Shown piece by piece: positions 1-6,982 of a stretch of 10,958 nucleotides of DNA (position 1 is the first letter of the stretch; the number at the start of each line of letters is the position of its first letter). The position numbers were made by a program, and so were the translations under genes. This stretch comes from Chlamydiota bacterium (GTDB taxonomy: Bacteria; Chlamydiota; Chlamydiia; Chlamydiales; Criblamydiaceae): positions 1-10,958 of the forward strand of contig JAJFMC010000431.1 in assembly GCA_021772365.1 (NCBI GenBank), in the 5' to 3' direction. The notes below the pieces were generated by a model, which saw only the letters and a list, made by a program, of their open reading frames with translations, was not told the DNA's origin and searched no databases.

Positions 1-1478
1 GATCGTTTAATTTTTTCTTTTTTCAAGTGAAAAAACGAGAAGCTAGCACAGATAATAAGCATTACTGCGATTAATCCCCAGCCAAAAAAGGCTTGGGCCC
101 AGAGCGGATATCCTTCATATAGCTTCGTCAGATCGTTATATAGCGTTTTACCAATGATGGCTAGCAAAGCAAGTGGTATAAGGTATTTGATCGAAAATTC
201 CCAAAAAACACTGATTTTTATACTCGACACTTCATTAATGTAATTTCGTAGTTTTTTGATATCGTAAAACCAACCAATTGCTACAGCTTGTAAAAAACCG
301 GTCAGCACAAGCATGTAAATGGTTACGTAATGATCGGTAATATCTAAATAAAAGATTCCTGCTGAGGTGGTGAATATTAACCCGCCCAAAGCACAGGCAA
401 CACACACATAAAAAACGGTAAGTTTTCTGTTTAGGTGCGAGAAGTTGTCGTGTATTAAAGTAGCCATCGATTCTACAAGAGAGAATAGGCTATCAATCCC
501 TAAAGTAATCAATGTGAGAAAGAATATTACTGCAAAAAAGGGTGCTCCAGGAATTAAAGAGAGGGCATGTGGAAAAACGATGAATGCCAAACTTGGTCCT
601 GAGGATGCTAAGTTTTCTATGGTATCTCCACTAGCTTGAGCCATATACCCAATGGTGGTGAAAATTACTAGGCCAGCTGTAAATGCAATGGCGACATCGG
701 CAATACTTATAATCAACGCAGACATTACAATATCAGTCTTTTTGTCTTGATAACTAGCGTATGCAATCATCACTCCAAAACCGAGCGATAAAGTAAAAAA
801 GACCTGCGCAATTGCTGCCATCCAGACATCTAAATCCCATAAAGCTGAGAAATCCGGGGTAAGATAAAAGGCCAAACCGTCCATTGCACCGGGTAAAAAT
901 ATCGTTCTGCAGAGCAAAACAAGGAGTAAAATGACCGGTAAAGGCATGGTGATTTTGATAACTTTACTAACGCTCTTCACTCCTTTCCATACACAGAAAT
1001 AGACCATTACCCATGAAGCCAACATCGCCACCAACACAGGGGTAGAAAAACCTCCAATGACGTTAGGGCCACTACTGATTTGTAGAACGTCGTGATAAAA
1101 GAAAGCCTTGGGGTCAGCTTCCCAGCTTAAGTTGAATGAGTAAAAAGTGTACAGAAGAGCCCACCCCATAACTACAGCGTAGTAGCAAGATACGCCAAAT
1201 CCGCCAAATAGTGCTGCAAGTCCGATACCTGAAAACTTCTTCTCTACTTTTTTAAAAGCTCCCACAGAACCTTGCTGCATTTTTTGTCCGATAGAAAACT
1301 CAAGTATCAGCAGGGGGAATCCTACAAGAAATAACATGATGAAATAGGGGAATAAAAAAGCTCCTCCTCCGTATTTACCTACGAGAAAAGGAAATCGCCA
1401 GATATTTCCTAATCCTACTGCAGATCCTACTGCAGCAAAGATAAACATCGTTTTAGAAGGCCAACGCTCTCTACTCAT
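1..1478 (-). CDS. Sodium-dependent amino-acid transporter, SNF (LeuT) family, 3' end cut by window edge
   Basis: This is an inner-membrane symporter that uses the sodium gradient to import an amino acid or related amine; the exact substrate cannot be read from sequence. About 492 codons are open from the ATG at 1478 to the left edge with no stop. Helix 1 carries the family hallmark: AAVGSAVGLGN followed by IWRFP (residues 25-30) and a GGGAF stretch near 37-41, the unwound sodium/substrate site in LeuT. A second hallmark, FFTLSLGFG followed by YASY near residues 225-245, matches LeuT helix 6. Many further hydrophobic segments follow. The last visible residues are lysine-rich (LKKEKIKR), as expected of a cytosolic tail, so little is probably missing (family usually 440-510 aa). 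The ribosome binding site is weak (GGTGAT, 5 bases before ATG). The upstream gene ends 103 bases away on the same strand, through an AT-rich gap that could hold its own promoter. Family call very secure; substrate unknown. Confidence 0.93.
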   Translation of the reverse strand, partial: MSRERWPSKTMFIFAAVGSAVGLGNIWRFPFLVGKYGGGAFLFPYFIMLFLVGFPLLILEFSIGQKMQQGSVGAFKKVEKKFSGIGLAALFGGFGVSCYYAVVMGWALLYTFYSFNLSWEADPKAFFYHDVLQISSGPNVIGGFSTPVLVAMLASWVMVYFCVWKGVKSVSKVIKITMPLPVILLLVLLCRTIFLPGAMDGLAFYLTPDFSALWDLDVWMAAIAQVFFTLSLGFGVMIAYASYQDKKTDIVMSALIISIADVAIAFTAGLVIFTTIGYMAQASGDTIENLASSGPSLAFIVFPHALSLIPGAPFFAVIFFLTLITLGIDSLFSLVESMATLIHDNFSHLNRKLTVFYVCVACALGGLIFTTSAGIFYLDITDHYVTIYMLVLTGFLQAVAIGWFYDIKKLRNYINEVSSIKISVFWEFSIKYLIPLALLAIIGKTLYNDLTKLYEGYPLWAQAFFGWGLIAVMLIICASFSFFHLKKEKIKR

Positions 1479-1581
1479 ATACAATCACCATACAAGTATT
1501 TAAAAATTTTAATTTACCCGAGTTAAAATTATTTGTATACTGCCAATACCCAGTGTAACCCTCTTGTGAACATGCCCAAAA

Positions 1582-2649
1582 TTAGATTCCTATCGCCAAC
1601 CTAAGAACGGGATAAGAAAAGCGACCGAGTAGAAGAAATGCTGCAGTCCAAGGGCTAGCGAAAACACTGATGCCTAGACCAACAAAAGAGGCGAGTTGAA
1701 CAACTGTTCCTAACATGTAAAATGTGCTCTTTCCTGCTATACACGCACCTTTTCCGACCATCCCTATATATGTTACTAGCATTGAGAGAGCCCCTTCTTT
1801 GTCTAGCTTTTGACCATCAATGATGATGTAGTCTTCTGTCTTGACAGTATGAAAAGAAGGATTTTCACCGTAAGTTTCTTGCAGTAGTTTGAGTTGATCG
1901 ATGAGTTGATCAAAATCTGAACCTTTTACTTCGGATATGATCACTGTCTGTTGTGTAACAAATTTGTCCGACCCGGAAACCATTTGTGTGTCGGTTACTT
2001 TTGTGTCATGGTAGGTTAGGGGTAAGAGTTTGCAGGTTGAAGACGTTATATTAAAAGCCTCAGCTAGATCGTATTCGACAATTTCTTGCCATTCGCAGAG
2101 ATCATCATCTAGCTCTACTACTGTTTGTTTTTCTTTCAGGCTATGTGCTTCCAGAGTTTTGATAAGAAGCTGGAAATTCATCATTCCATCTTCTTTTGTT
2201 GACTCAAGAAGGATAGTGTTGAGATCAGGAACTCTTTTCATTAGCTTCGTGACGAGGTTTTGCGTGACATCTTCCATAACGTTTTTTAAAGCTGGCTCCA
2301 CAAGATTTTTTAGCTGATGAAACTTATCTTGCTCGGCAATAAGCATGTGGGTGATTGCTTCTTTTTCCCTGGATAGCAGCATGTTCTGTTCAGTAAGATG
2401 TTGGATAATTCCCAATGATTCTTTATAAGTGCTCACTTGCATCAGGGAGAGCTGTCGCTTCAATAGAGCGTTTTCTTTGACTAAATCTTTTTTACTTTTA
2501 TCATCACTACAGTCATCGGACTCACTAAGAAACGCCGTAACAGCTTGCTGATTAACAGTATCAATTAACGTGTAAGCGGAGTCGTTTTTGTGAGATGAAA
2601 CAATTTGAAACTTACCTTCGTCGGTTGTATAAACTTCTTGAATGCTCAT
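1582..2649 (-). CDS. Unknown protein with coiled coil and hydrophobic C-terminal tail (Inc-like architecture)
   Basis: I do not recognise a named family. The 355-residue product has an N-terminal soluble part, a charged heptad-like stretch near residues 52-110 (KDLVKENALLKRQL onward) predicted to form a coiled coil, and a mixed soluble domain at about 175-285. About 70 residues of low charge and high hydrophobicity follow to the C-terminus: 287-330, then 331-355, rich in Gly and Ala. No signal peptide is visible. A bilobed hydrophobic tail plus coiled coil is the layout of chlamydial inclusion-membrane proteins and of some type III effectors or translocator chaperone clients, so a host-membrane role is possible but unproven. 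The ATG at 2649 has a good ribosome binding site (AGAGGT, 5 bases spacing). A TATACT box lies at 2673-2678, about 25 bases upstream, without a convincing -35. Gene call secure, function open. Confidence 0.85.
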   Translation of the reverse strand: MSIQEVYTTDEGKFQIVSSHKNDSAYTLIDTVNQQAVTAFLSESDDCSDDKSKKDLVKENALLKRQLSLMQVSTYKESLGIIQHLTEQNMLLSREKEAITHMLIAEQDKFHQLKNLVEPALKNVMEDVTQNLVTKLMKRVPDLNTILLESTKEDGMMNFQLLIKTLEAHSLKEKQTVVELDDDLCEWQEIVEYDLAEAFNITSSTCKLLPLTYHDTKVTDTQMVSGSDKFVTQQTVIISEVKGSDFDQLIDQLKLLQETYGENPSFHTVKTEDYIIIDGQKLDKEGALSMLVTYIGMVGKGACIAGKSTFYMLGTVVQLASFVGLGISVFASPWTAAFLLLGRFSYPVLRLAIGI

Positions 2650-2734
2650 AGCCTACCTCTACATAAGAAACGAGTATACCCATTCAAAATCAGGAACTTG
2701 TCATTTATAACTATACTATGTGTTATCTTTGAAT

Positions 2735-3211
2735 TTAATGTACACACAATTGAATGAAGCCGCTCATTGAAATTTGTGTGGTTCCAGGAAACTTGTATGT
2801 AGAATTAACTAAATAGGAGTCATGCTGCAAATGCATGAACTGTGTTTTACCGATAATGTGCTGTTTCTCATCATATACTTTCCAGCTCACATCGGAATCA
2901 TTATAATACCCATCTCCATGAATGTGACCTACGCTCTCGTTGAACAATTCTACATCAAATTGCTCTTTTTCAAATTGATGAAACTTGAACTGGGTTGACC
3001 ATCGCTCGTTAACCTCTTTGAGGTTAACTTGTTGAGTCATCGTGATGACTCCTTCTTTTTTCTCTTGAAGGGTTTTCGTGACATCGAAATGGATCACAGC
3101 ACCGGTTTGAAGGATGATGATTGTCCCTCGCCCTTTCCAAACAGCTCCTTCAAAAAAAACAATGTTTCTTGCCGTTTGCAACTCGTTTTCAATTGGGGTC
3201 TGGGTAATCAT
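2735..3211 (-). CDS. Unknown 158-residue protein, possibly a lipocalin-like beta fold
   Basis: No family is recognised with confidence. The protein has no signal peptide or membrane helix. It opens with NIVFFEGAVWKGRGT and then alternates short polar and hydrophobic stretches that look like beta strands, with a G-rich turn (GHIHGDGYY, about residues 95-103) and a later SWKVYDE strand. The order FEG-W-G-G, then W-F, then GxGxGxx-W-Y recalls small beta-barrel domains such as DUF3833, but this is only a resemblance by eye. The ATG at 3211 overlaps the stop of the preceding 41-codon gene as ATGA, and a strong GAGGAG lies 5 bases upstream, so the two are translationally coupled and probably act together. 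The next gene downstream starts 85 bases after the stop. Confidence 0.75.
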   Translation of the reverse strand: MITQTPIENELQTARNIVFFEGAVWKGRGTIIILQTGAVIHFDVTKTLQEKKEGVITMTQQVNLKEVNERWSTQFKFHQFEKEQFDVELFNESVGHIHGDGYYNDSDVSWKVYDEKQHIIGKTQFMHLQHDSYLVNSTYKFPGTTQISMSGFIQLCVH

Positions 3212-3333
3212 GTCTGCTCCTCTTTGACCACTTCTTCTGGTGTCGAATCATACGAGGGTGTGTAGAACAACATCCAAACAGTGATGACGAGTGCCATCAT
3301 AAAGAGAATCAATAAAATATTTTTTGTGTTCAT
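3208..3333 (-). CDS. Small single-pass membrane protein (41 aa)
   Basis: This is a 41-residue peptide with a short basic N-terminus (MNTKN), one hydrophobic helix of about 20 residues (ILLILFMMALVITVWMLFY) and an acidic tail (DSTPEEVVKEEQ), so probably N-in with the tail outside the membrane. An in-frame ATG at 3390 would add 19 residues that look non-coding and overlap a possible -35 (TTGACA at 3371-3366), so I chose 3333. No strong ribosome binding site precedes it. Its stop overlaps the start of the 158-residue gene as ATGA. It resembles a CcoQ/YajC-sized anchor only in size; no function can be assigned. It is supported by the overlap and the clean helix. Confidence 0.6.
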   Translation of the reverse strand: MNTKNILLILFMMALVITVWMLFYTPSYDSTPEEVVKEEQT

Positions 3334-3397
3334 TTTTGCTAATATGGTTAGGTTATTTGTCACAATGTCAAAATTTAATTTTAGAATCAAGAGGAAT

Positions 3398-5188
3398 TTA
3401 TTGTGGGTAGAGAGGCCAAAGAAAAATCACTAGAGGGACGGATATGATAACCACGATGATTGAAAGGATTAATCCAAGCTTCCAGTAATCCCCGAAATTA
3501 TATCCTCCTGGTCCCATCACCAATGCGTTGGATTGGTGACCAATAGGCGTCAGAAAGGTACTCGAAGCTCCCACGGCGACACTCATCAGAAAAGCTTGAG
3601 GCTCGGCTTGTAACATCTGTGAGACACTTAGAGCAATAGGAGCCATTAACACTGCAACAGCAGCATTATTCATGACATTGGACAAAGCCATTGTAATGAT
3701 TAAAAGCAGGCCAAGGGTTACGGATGCAGGCATCCCTGACGTCACCGTCACTAAGGAGTCTCCAATCAATTTTGCCCCACCCGTGGTTTCCATCGCTTCG
3801 CCCAAGGGAATCATCGCACCCAAAAGAATAATAACGGGCCATTCAATGCTCTCATATAACTCCTTCAAAGAGAACATTTTGAATAGTACCATTGCTAGCG
3901 CGGCACAGGTGAAGGAAAGCTGCACGGGTAATAATCCAAATACCGTCAAAGCTATTGCAGTACCGAATATGCCTACTGATAGAATAATCCTACGAGGTTG
4001 CCCAATGCGCAAGTTTCGATGGGCTAATGGTAAACAACCCAATATAGAAAGTGTCTCGTGAATGGTTTCTTTAGGGCCTTGAATGAGTAGGATGTCTCCT
4101 ACTTCAAATCTGATTCTACCCAACCTTTCATTTAAGCGTTCCCCATGTCTTGCTACAGCTAACAGGTTGACACCATGTCTCCATCGAAGGTGTAAACTTC
4201 TCGCATTTTTCTTTATGATCGTGGAGCTAGGGCTAACAATAGCTTCTATGATGACAACCTCATCAGATTTGATCACTTCTTCAACTTCACTTCCTTCGAC
4301 TTCTCCTGTGAGCTCAAGACCACCTTTGTCCAAAAAATTCTTCAAATGCTCAGGGGATGCTTCCACAATAAGGATATCATTAGCCCATATGGTTTCAAAA
4401 CCCGAAGGTGCGAGTAGGCGCCTTTTTCCTCTCACTAATCCGATGATTGTTACTTCCTGGTTACTTATCTTCTCTAGGTTGGATAGCGGTTTTCCAACAA
4501 CTTTGGAATTTTCAGGCACCCTTACTTCTGTTGTATATTCTTTGATGTGGAAAAGTTCGTCAGCAGACGCTTGACCTTTCCTGTCGGGTATCAACCGCCA
4601 TCCAATAGTTAATATATACACTAACCCTGCTACCGAAACTGATAGACCAATCGGTGTAAAATCAAACATGGTGAACAGCTGTGTTTTTCCATCAGGAGAA
4701 AAGGTTCCGATGATGATGTTGGGAGGGGTGCCGATCATCGTAAATAATCCGCCAAGTAAAGAACCAAAAGCTAGAGGCATCAGCAAATAGGATGGTGATT
4801 TTCCGGATCTCCGGGCTATTTGTATGGCTACAGGCATCGTTAATGCAAGAGCACCGACGTCATTCATGAACCCCGAGAGAACCATAACTATAACCATGAG
4901 AATGGCAAGTTGAAGGATGGGTTTCTTTCCCACTTTCTCGACATAGCTTGTCAATATGTCAACAAGGCCGGAGTTTTGAAGGCCCCGGCTGATCACTAGA
5001 ACCGCGGCGACGGTAATAACAGCGGGGTGGCCAAACCCTGAAAAAATTCGAGTTACTGGTATTGTGTTGGTTAATGCTACGAGGATAAGAACAAACAAGG
5101 CAACGATGTCATAGCGCCACTTTCCAAAGATGAAGAGGATAAGTGCGATAATAAGAATTCCAAAAATGAGGCTTTGATCTAAAGTCAT
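3398..5188 (-). CDS. SLC13/DASS-type sodium:anion transporter with two RCK_C (TrkA_C) domains
   Basis: This inner-membrane carrier belongs to the divalent anion:sodium symporter superfamily, which moves dicarboxylates, sulfate or phosphate; the substrate is not determined here. The 596-residue protein splits into a membrane half (about residues 5-200) with FMNDVGALALTMP and GTPPNIIIG (153-161), a soluble insert (about 212-385), and a second membrane half (400-592). The second half has SNVMNNAAVAVL (503-514) and the family signature around SSTFLTPIGHQSN (542-554). The two asparagine-containing hairpins SN-NN and GTPPN match the sodium/anion clamp of the family. The insert is two RCK_C domains, each starting near VRVPENSKVVGKPL and VSPSSTIIKKNARSL; these usually bind small ligands and gate transport. 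The ATG at 5188 follows AGGAAACAG, a good ribosome site; a TTG at 5224 would add 12 residues and is less likely. Divergent from the small membrane gene at 5269. Confidence 0.93.
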   Translation of the reverse strand: MTLDQSLIFGILIIALILFIFGKWRYDIVALFVLILVALTNTIPVTRIFSGFGHPAVITVAAVLVISRGLQNSGLVDILTSYVEKVGKKPILQLAILMVIVMVLSGFMNDVGALALTMPVAIQIARRSGKSPSYLLMPLAFGSLLGGLFTMIGTPPNIIIGTFSPDGKTQLFTMFDFTPIGLSVSVAGLVYILTIGWRLIPDRKGQASADELFHIKEYTTEVRVPENSKVVGKPLSNLEKISNQEVTIIGLVRGKRRLLAPSGFETIWANDILIVEASPEHLKNFLDKGGLELTGEVEGSEVEEVIKSDEVVIIEAIVSPSSTIIKKNARSLHLRWRHGVNLLAVARHGERLNERLGRIRFEVGDILLIQGPKETIHETLSILGCLPLAHRNLRIGQPRRIILSVGIFGTAIALTVFGLLPVQLSFTCAALAMVLFKMFSLKELYESIEWPVIILLGAMIPLGEAMETTGGAKLIGDSLVTVTSGMPASVTLGLLLIITMALSNVMNNAAVAVLMAPIALSVSQMLQAEPQAFLMSVAVGASSTFLTPIGHQSNALVMGPGGYNFGDYWKLGLILSIIVVIISVPLVIFLWPLYPQ

Positions 5189-5197
5189 CTGTTTCCT

Positions 5198-5268
5198 GTA
5201 TCTGCCTGAAAATTGTTTGTACAATAAATAAAATTTTTAATAAACAGATACTTTATGGAGGCTGTATC
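5198..5268. promoter_or_regulatory. Divergent control region with short repeats
   Basis: The 80 bases between the two divergent starts are AT-rich and hold GTATCTG at 5198-5204 and its inverted copy CAGATAC at 5245-5251. CTGTATC also occurs at 5196-5202 and again at 5262-5268. A strong GGAGG ribosome site for the plus-strand gene lies at 5256-5260. The inverted copies flank the AT-rich centre where both promoters must lie, so a shared regulator is possible; this is inference from position only. Confidence 0.3.
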
Positions 5269-5610
5269 ATGGTAGCTATCGTTATTGCACTGATTTTAAA
5301 CACACTAATTGTTTTCCTCGCAGCATATGTTCTTCCAGGAGTCAAATTATACTCTTTTTGGAATGCGGTTGTTGTCGCCGTTGTCGTAGGGGTACTTCAC
5401 TCACTGGTACATCATGCTGCAATTTGGTTGACCTTACCCCCTAATTTTTTCACGTACTTCTTGTGTACGCTTGTTTTAGCATCCATTGCGATTTATATTT
5501 TAAGTCTCTGCATGCCTGGGTTTGAAGTTGATGGCCTGAAATGGATACTCATCTTTAGCTTCATCGTTGCACTGTTTAATGGTTTGATCCTTCACCTCGT
5601 CCATGCTTAA
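5269..5610 (+). CDS. Small four-helix membrane protein, phage-holin-4-like (PF04020 type)
   Basis: The 113-residue product is nearly all membrane: four hydrophobic segments at about residues 2-21, 28-48, 60-82 and 90-110. Between helices 1 and 2 it has LPGVKLYSFWNAV, and between 3 and 4 it has MPGFEVDGLKWIL. This internal duplication (PG-V/F-x-V/L-x-x-F/L-W) is typical of the Mycobacteriophage-holin-4/DUF360 family. Despite the name, these are widespread chromosomal membrane proteins of unknown role and do not show a phage here. Extra histidines (HSLVHHAA, LHLVHA) are not usual for the family. The ATG is preceded by GGAGG at 7 bases. It stands alone, divergent from the anion transporter and convergent with the mobile-segment operon. 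Confidence 0.8.
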   Translation: MVAIVIALILNTLIVFLAAYVLPGVKLYSFWNAVVVAVVVGVLHSLVHHAAIWLTLPPNFFTYFLCTLVLASIAIYILSLCMPGFEVDGLKWILIFSFIVALFNGLILHLVHA

Positions 5611-5691
5611 TGGTGGCCCGTGAACAGACAATGCCGTCAACTTAAAGACCTCCCGGTATTTATACCCAAACAAGTTGAAGAATTGGGAATC

Positions 5692-5716
5692 GTGCCCGAG
5701 TGCGTGCCCGTGCCCG
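5692..5716. repeat. GTGCCCG repeats
   Basis: Three copies of GTGCCCG lie at 5692-5698, 5704-5710 and 5710-5716 (the last two share a G), followed by ATTATTTTTTAG. They sit in the 133-base convergent gap between the chromosomal small membrane gene and the mobile-segment operon, and are much more GC-rich than their surroundings. AATCG at 5688-5692 and CGATT at 5715-5719 could close a long-loop hairpin before the T-run, a weak terminator candidate for the plus-strand gene. Confidence 0.5.
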
Positions 5717-5743
5717 ATTATTTTTTAGATTGAGCTAGTTTAA

Positions 5744-5929
5744 TTAGCATTGATTATTTGGATAGAAGGCGCACTCTTTTTTACCGCATTTAGGGCAAGT
5801 GCTTATAAAGTGGTCATTATTTGATTTAGGCTCTAATCCCATTGTGTGTAGAACGGTTTCCCAATTGATATTCGGGAGTAGGTCATTTTTGAATCTTTGT
5901 TCTAGGGAAGGTTCGGTTGTACTGGTCAT
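5744..5929 (-). CDS. Small zinc-cluster protein, possible truncated primase-type zinc-binding domain
   Basis: This 61-residue peptide has four cysteines in its C-terminal third: C45-x2-C48 in TCPKCGKK, then C53 and C61 as the last residue. The preceding stretch INWETVLHTMGLEP resembles the helix before the zinc ribbon of plasmid and phage primase/helicase proteins (W-x-x-V-L, then CPxCGK-x-x-xFY). Those proteins continue for hundreds of residues, so this looks like a stub cut off at the ribbon, or a stand-alone zinc peptide. The ATG at 5929 overlaps the stop of the nuclease gene as ATGA and has a near-perfect AAGGAGAT ribosome site, so it is surely translated with it. The good start and the missing continuation support a decayed or trimmed 3' end near the segment boundary. 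Confidence 0.6.
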   Translation of the reverse strand: MTSTTEPSLEQRFKNDLLPNINWETVLHTMGLEPKSNNDHFISTCPKCGKKECAFYPNNQC

Positions 5930-6975
5930 GAATTATCTCCTTCAAATTCTTGTTCTATCTCCTCGATTGTTGGGAGTGACCCCTTTAAGTCTTCGGGGAG
6001 AGATTCTATTATTTTTGTTTCGTACTCTGAAATTCCAATGGGTTTGTTGATGTCTCTCAAAGCATATTCAGCCACAACCTTGTTCTTTGTCTTGCAAAGT
6101 AGTAGGCCAATTGTTGGATTGTCACTATGGTGTTTTAGGATTTCATCCACTGCCGTTAGGTAGAAGTTCATTTGACCAGCATCTTTTGGAGTGAACTCCT
6201 TGGCCTTGAGTTCCACGACGATGAATGAGCGAAGTTTCAGGTGGTAAAACAGTAAATCAACGAAAAAGTCTTTATTGCCGACCTCGAGTTTTATTTGTCT
6301 TCCTACAAAAGAGAAACCAGCTCCCAGCTCAAGCAGAAATTTTTGAATATGGTTAAGGAGACCGTCATCTAGCTCTTTTTCATCGAATTTCTTCCGCAGT
6401 ATGAGGAAGTCAAAGTTGTATGGGTCTTTAAGGGTTTCGTTGGCCAAATCAGAATGAATTGATGGAAGAGTCTTCTGGAAGTTGGTGACAGCTTTCGCTT
6501 GTCTTTTGTGCAGGCCGCTATCTACCCAGTGAAGAAGAACGCTTCGGCTCCAGCCGTTTTCGATAGTTTGTTGAATGTACCAAACCATTGAATCTAAGTC
6601 TTTTACCTTGTCTAAAAGTAAGGTGTTATGACCCCATGGAATTTGCGCAACAAGCTGTTGCGTAATTGATGATTCAGGGTATTCCCTGGCAAAAGTGACC
6701 ATATATTGGAGATTTCTAGGAGAGAAACCTTTCATGTCAGGGAAGGTTGATTTTAGGTCCTTTGCAAGCTTTTCGATGGTTTTTTTCCCCCATCCCTCTG
6801 TTTTTTGCTTCTGGATGACAGTATTCCCTATCTCCCAGTACAGCTTGATGAGTTCGCTATTCACGGCAACAGCGGCTTTAAGTTGAGAGGAGAGAACCTT
6901 TTCTTTAATCTCCTTGAGAAGCCCTTTGTATTCCTTGGTTAGGAATGGTTCTGTCTTGGCTGGCTGTTTTGTCAT
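5926..6975 (-). CDS. DUF1016/YhcG-family PD-(D/E)XK nuclease
   Basis: The 349-residue product matches the YhcG family in length and layout: an N-terminal helical DUF1016_N domain (about 15-165; IKLYWEIGNTVI, GWGKKTIEKLAKDL, FSPRNLQYM, PWGHN) and a C-terminal PD-(D/E)XK nuclease fold (about 180-325). Likely metal-site residues are D240 in FFVDLLFYH and E255-x-K257 in VVELKAKEF, with Q268 in GQMNFYL after them. Family members are DNA-acting enzymes often carried on islands near restriction-modification or integrase genes; the cellular role is not settled. I chose the ATG at 6975 because AGGAAA precedes it at 4 bases; an upstream TTG at 7017 would overlap the recombinase. The gap to the recombinase stop is 7 bases and the zinc peptide overlaps its end, so the three form one operon. 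Confidence 0.92.
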   Translation of the reverse strand: MTKQPAKTEPFLTKEYKGLLKEIKEKVLSSQLKAAVAVNSELIKLYWEIGNTVIQKQKTEGWGKKTIEKLAKDLKSTFPDMKGFSPRNLQYMVTFAREYPESSITQQLVAQIPWGHNTLLLDKVKDLDSMVWYIQQTIENGWSRSVLLHWVDSGLHKRQAKAVTNFQKTLPSIHSDLANETLKDPYNFDFLILRKKFDEKELDDGLLNHIQKFLLELGAGFSFVGRQIKLEVGNKDFFVDLLFYHLKLRSFIVVELKAKEFTPKDAGQMNFYLTAVDEILKHHSDNPTIGLLLCKTKNKVVAEYALRDINKPIGISEYETKIIESLPEDLKGSLPTIEEIEQEFEGDNS

Positions 6976-6982
6976 GTGTTTC

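Noticed and set aside
5189..5224. Upstream TTG start for the anion transporter (adds 12 residues).
   Set aside because: The ATG at 5188 has a good AGGAAA site, while the TTG has none and the extra residues are not membrane-like or conserved-looking.
5269..5610. A prophage holin as evidence of a prophage.
   Set aside because: This family is mostly chromosomal and not lytic; no lysin, capsid or tail gene is near.
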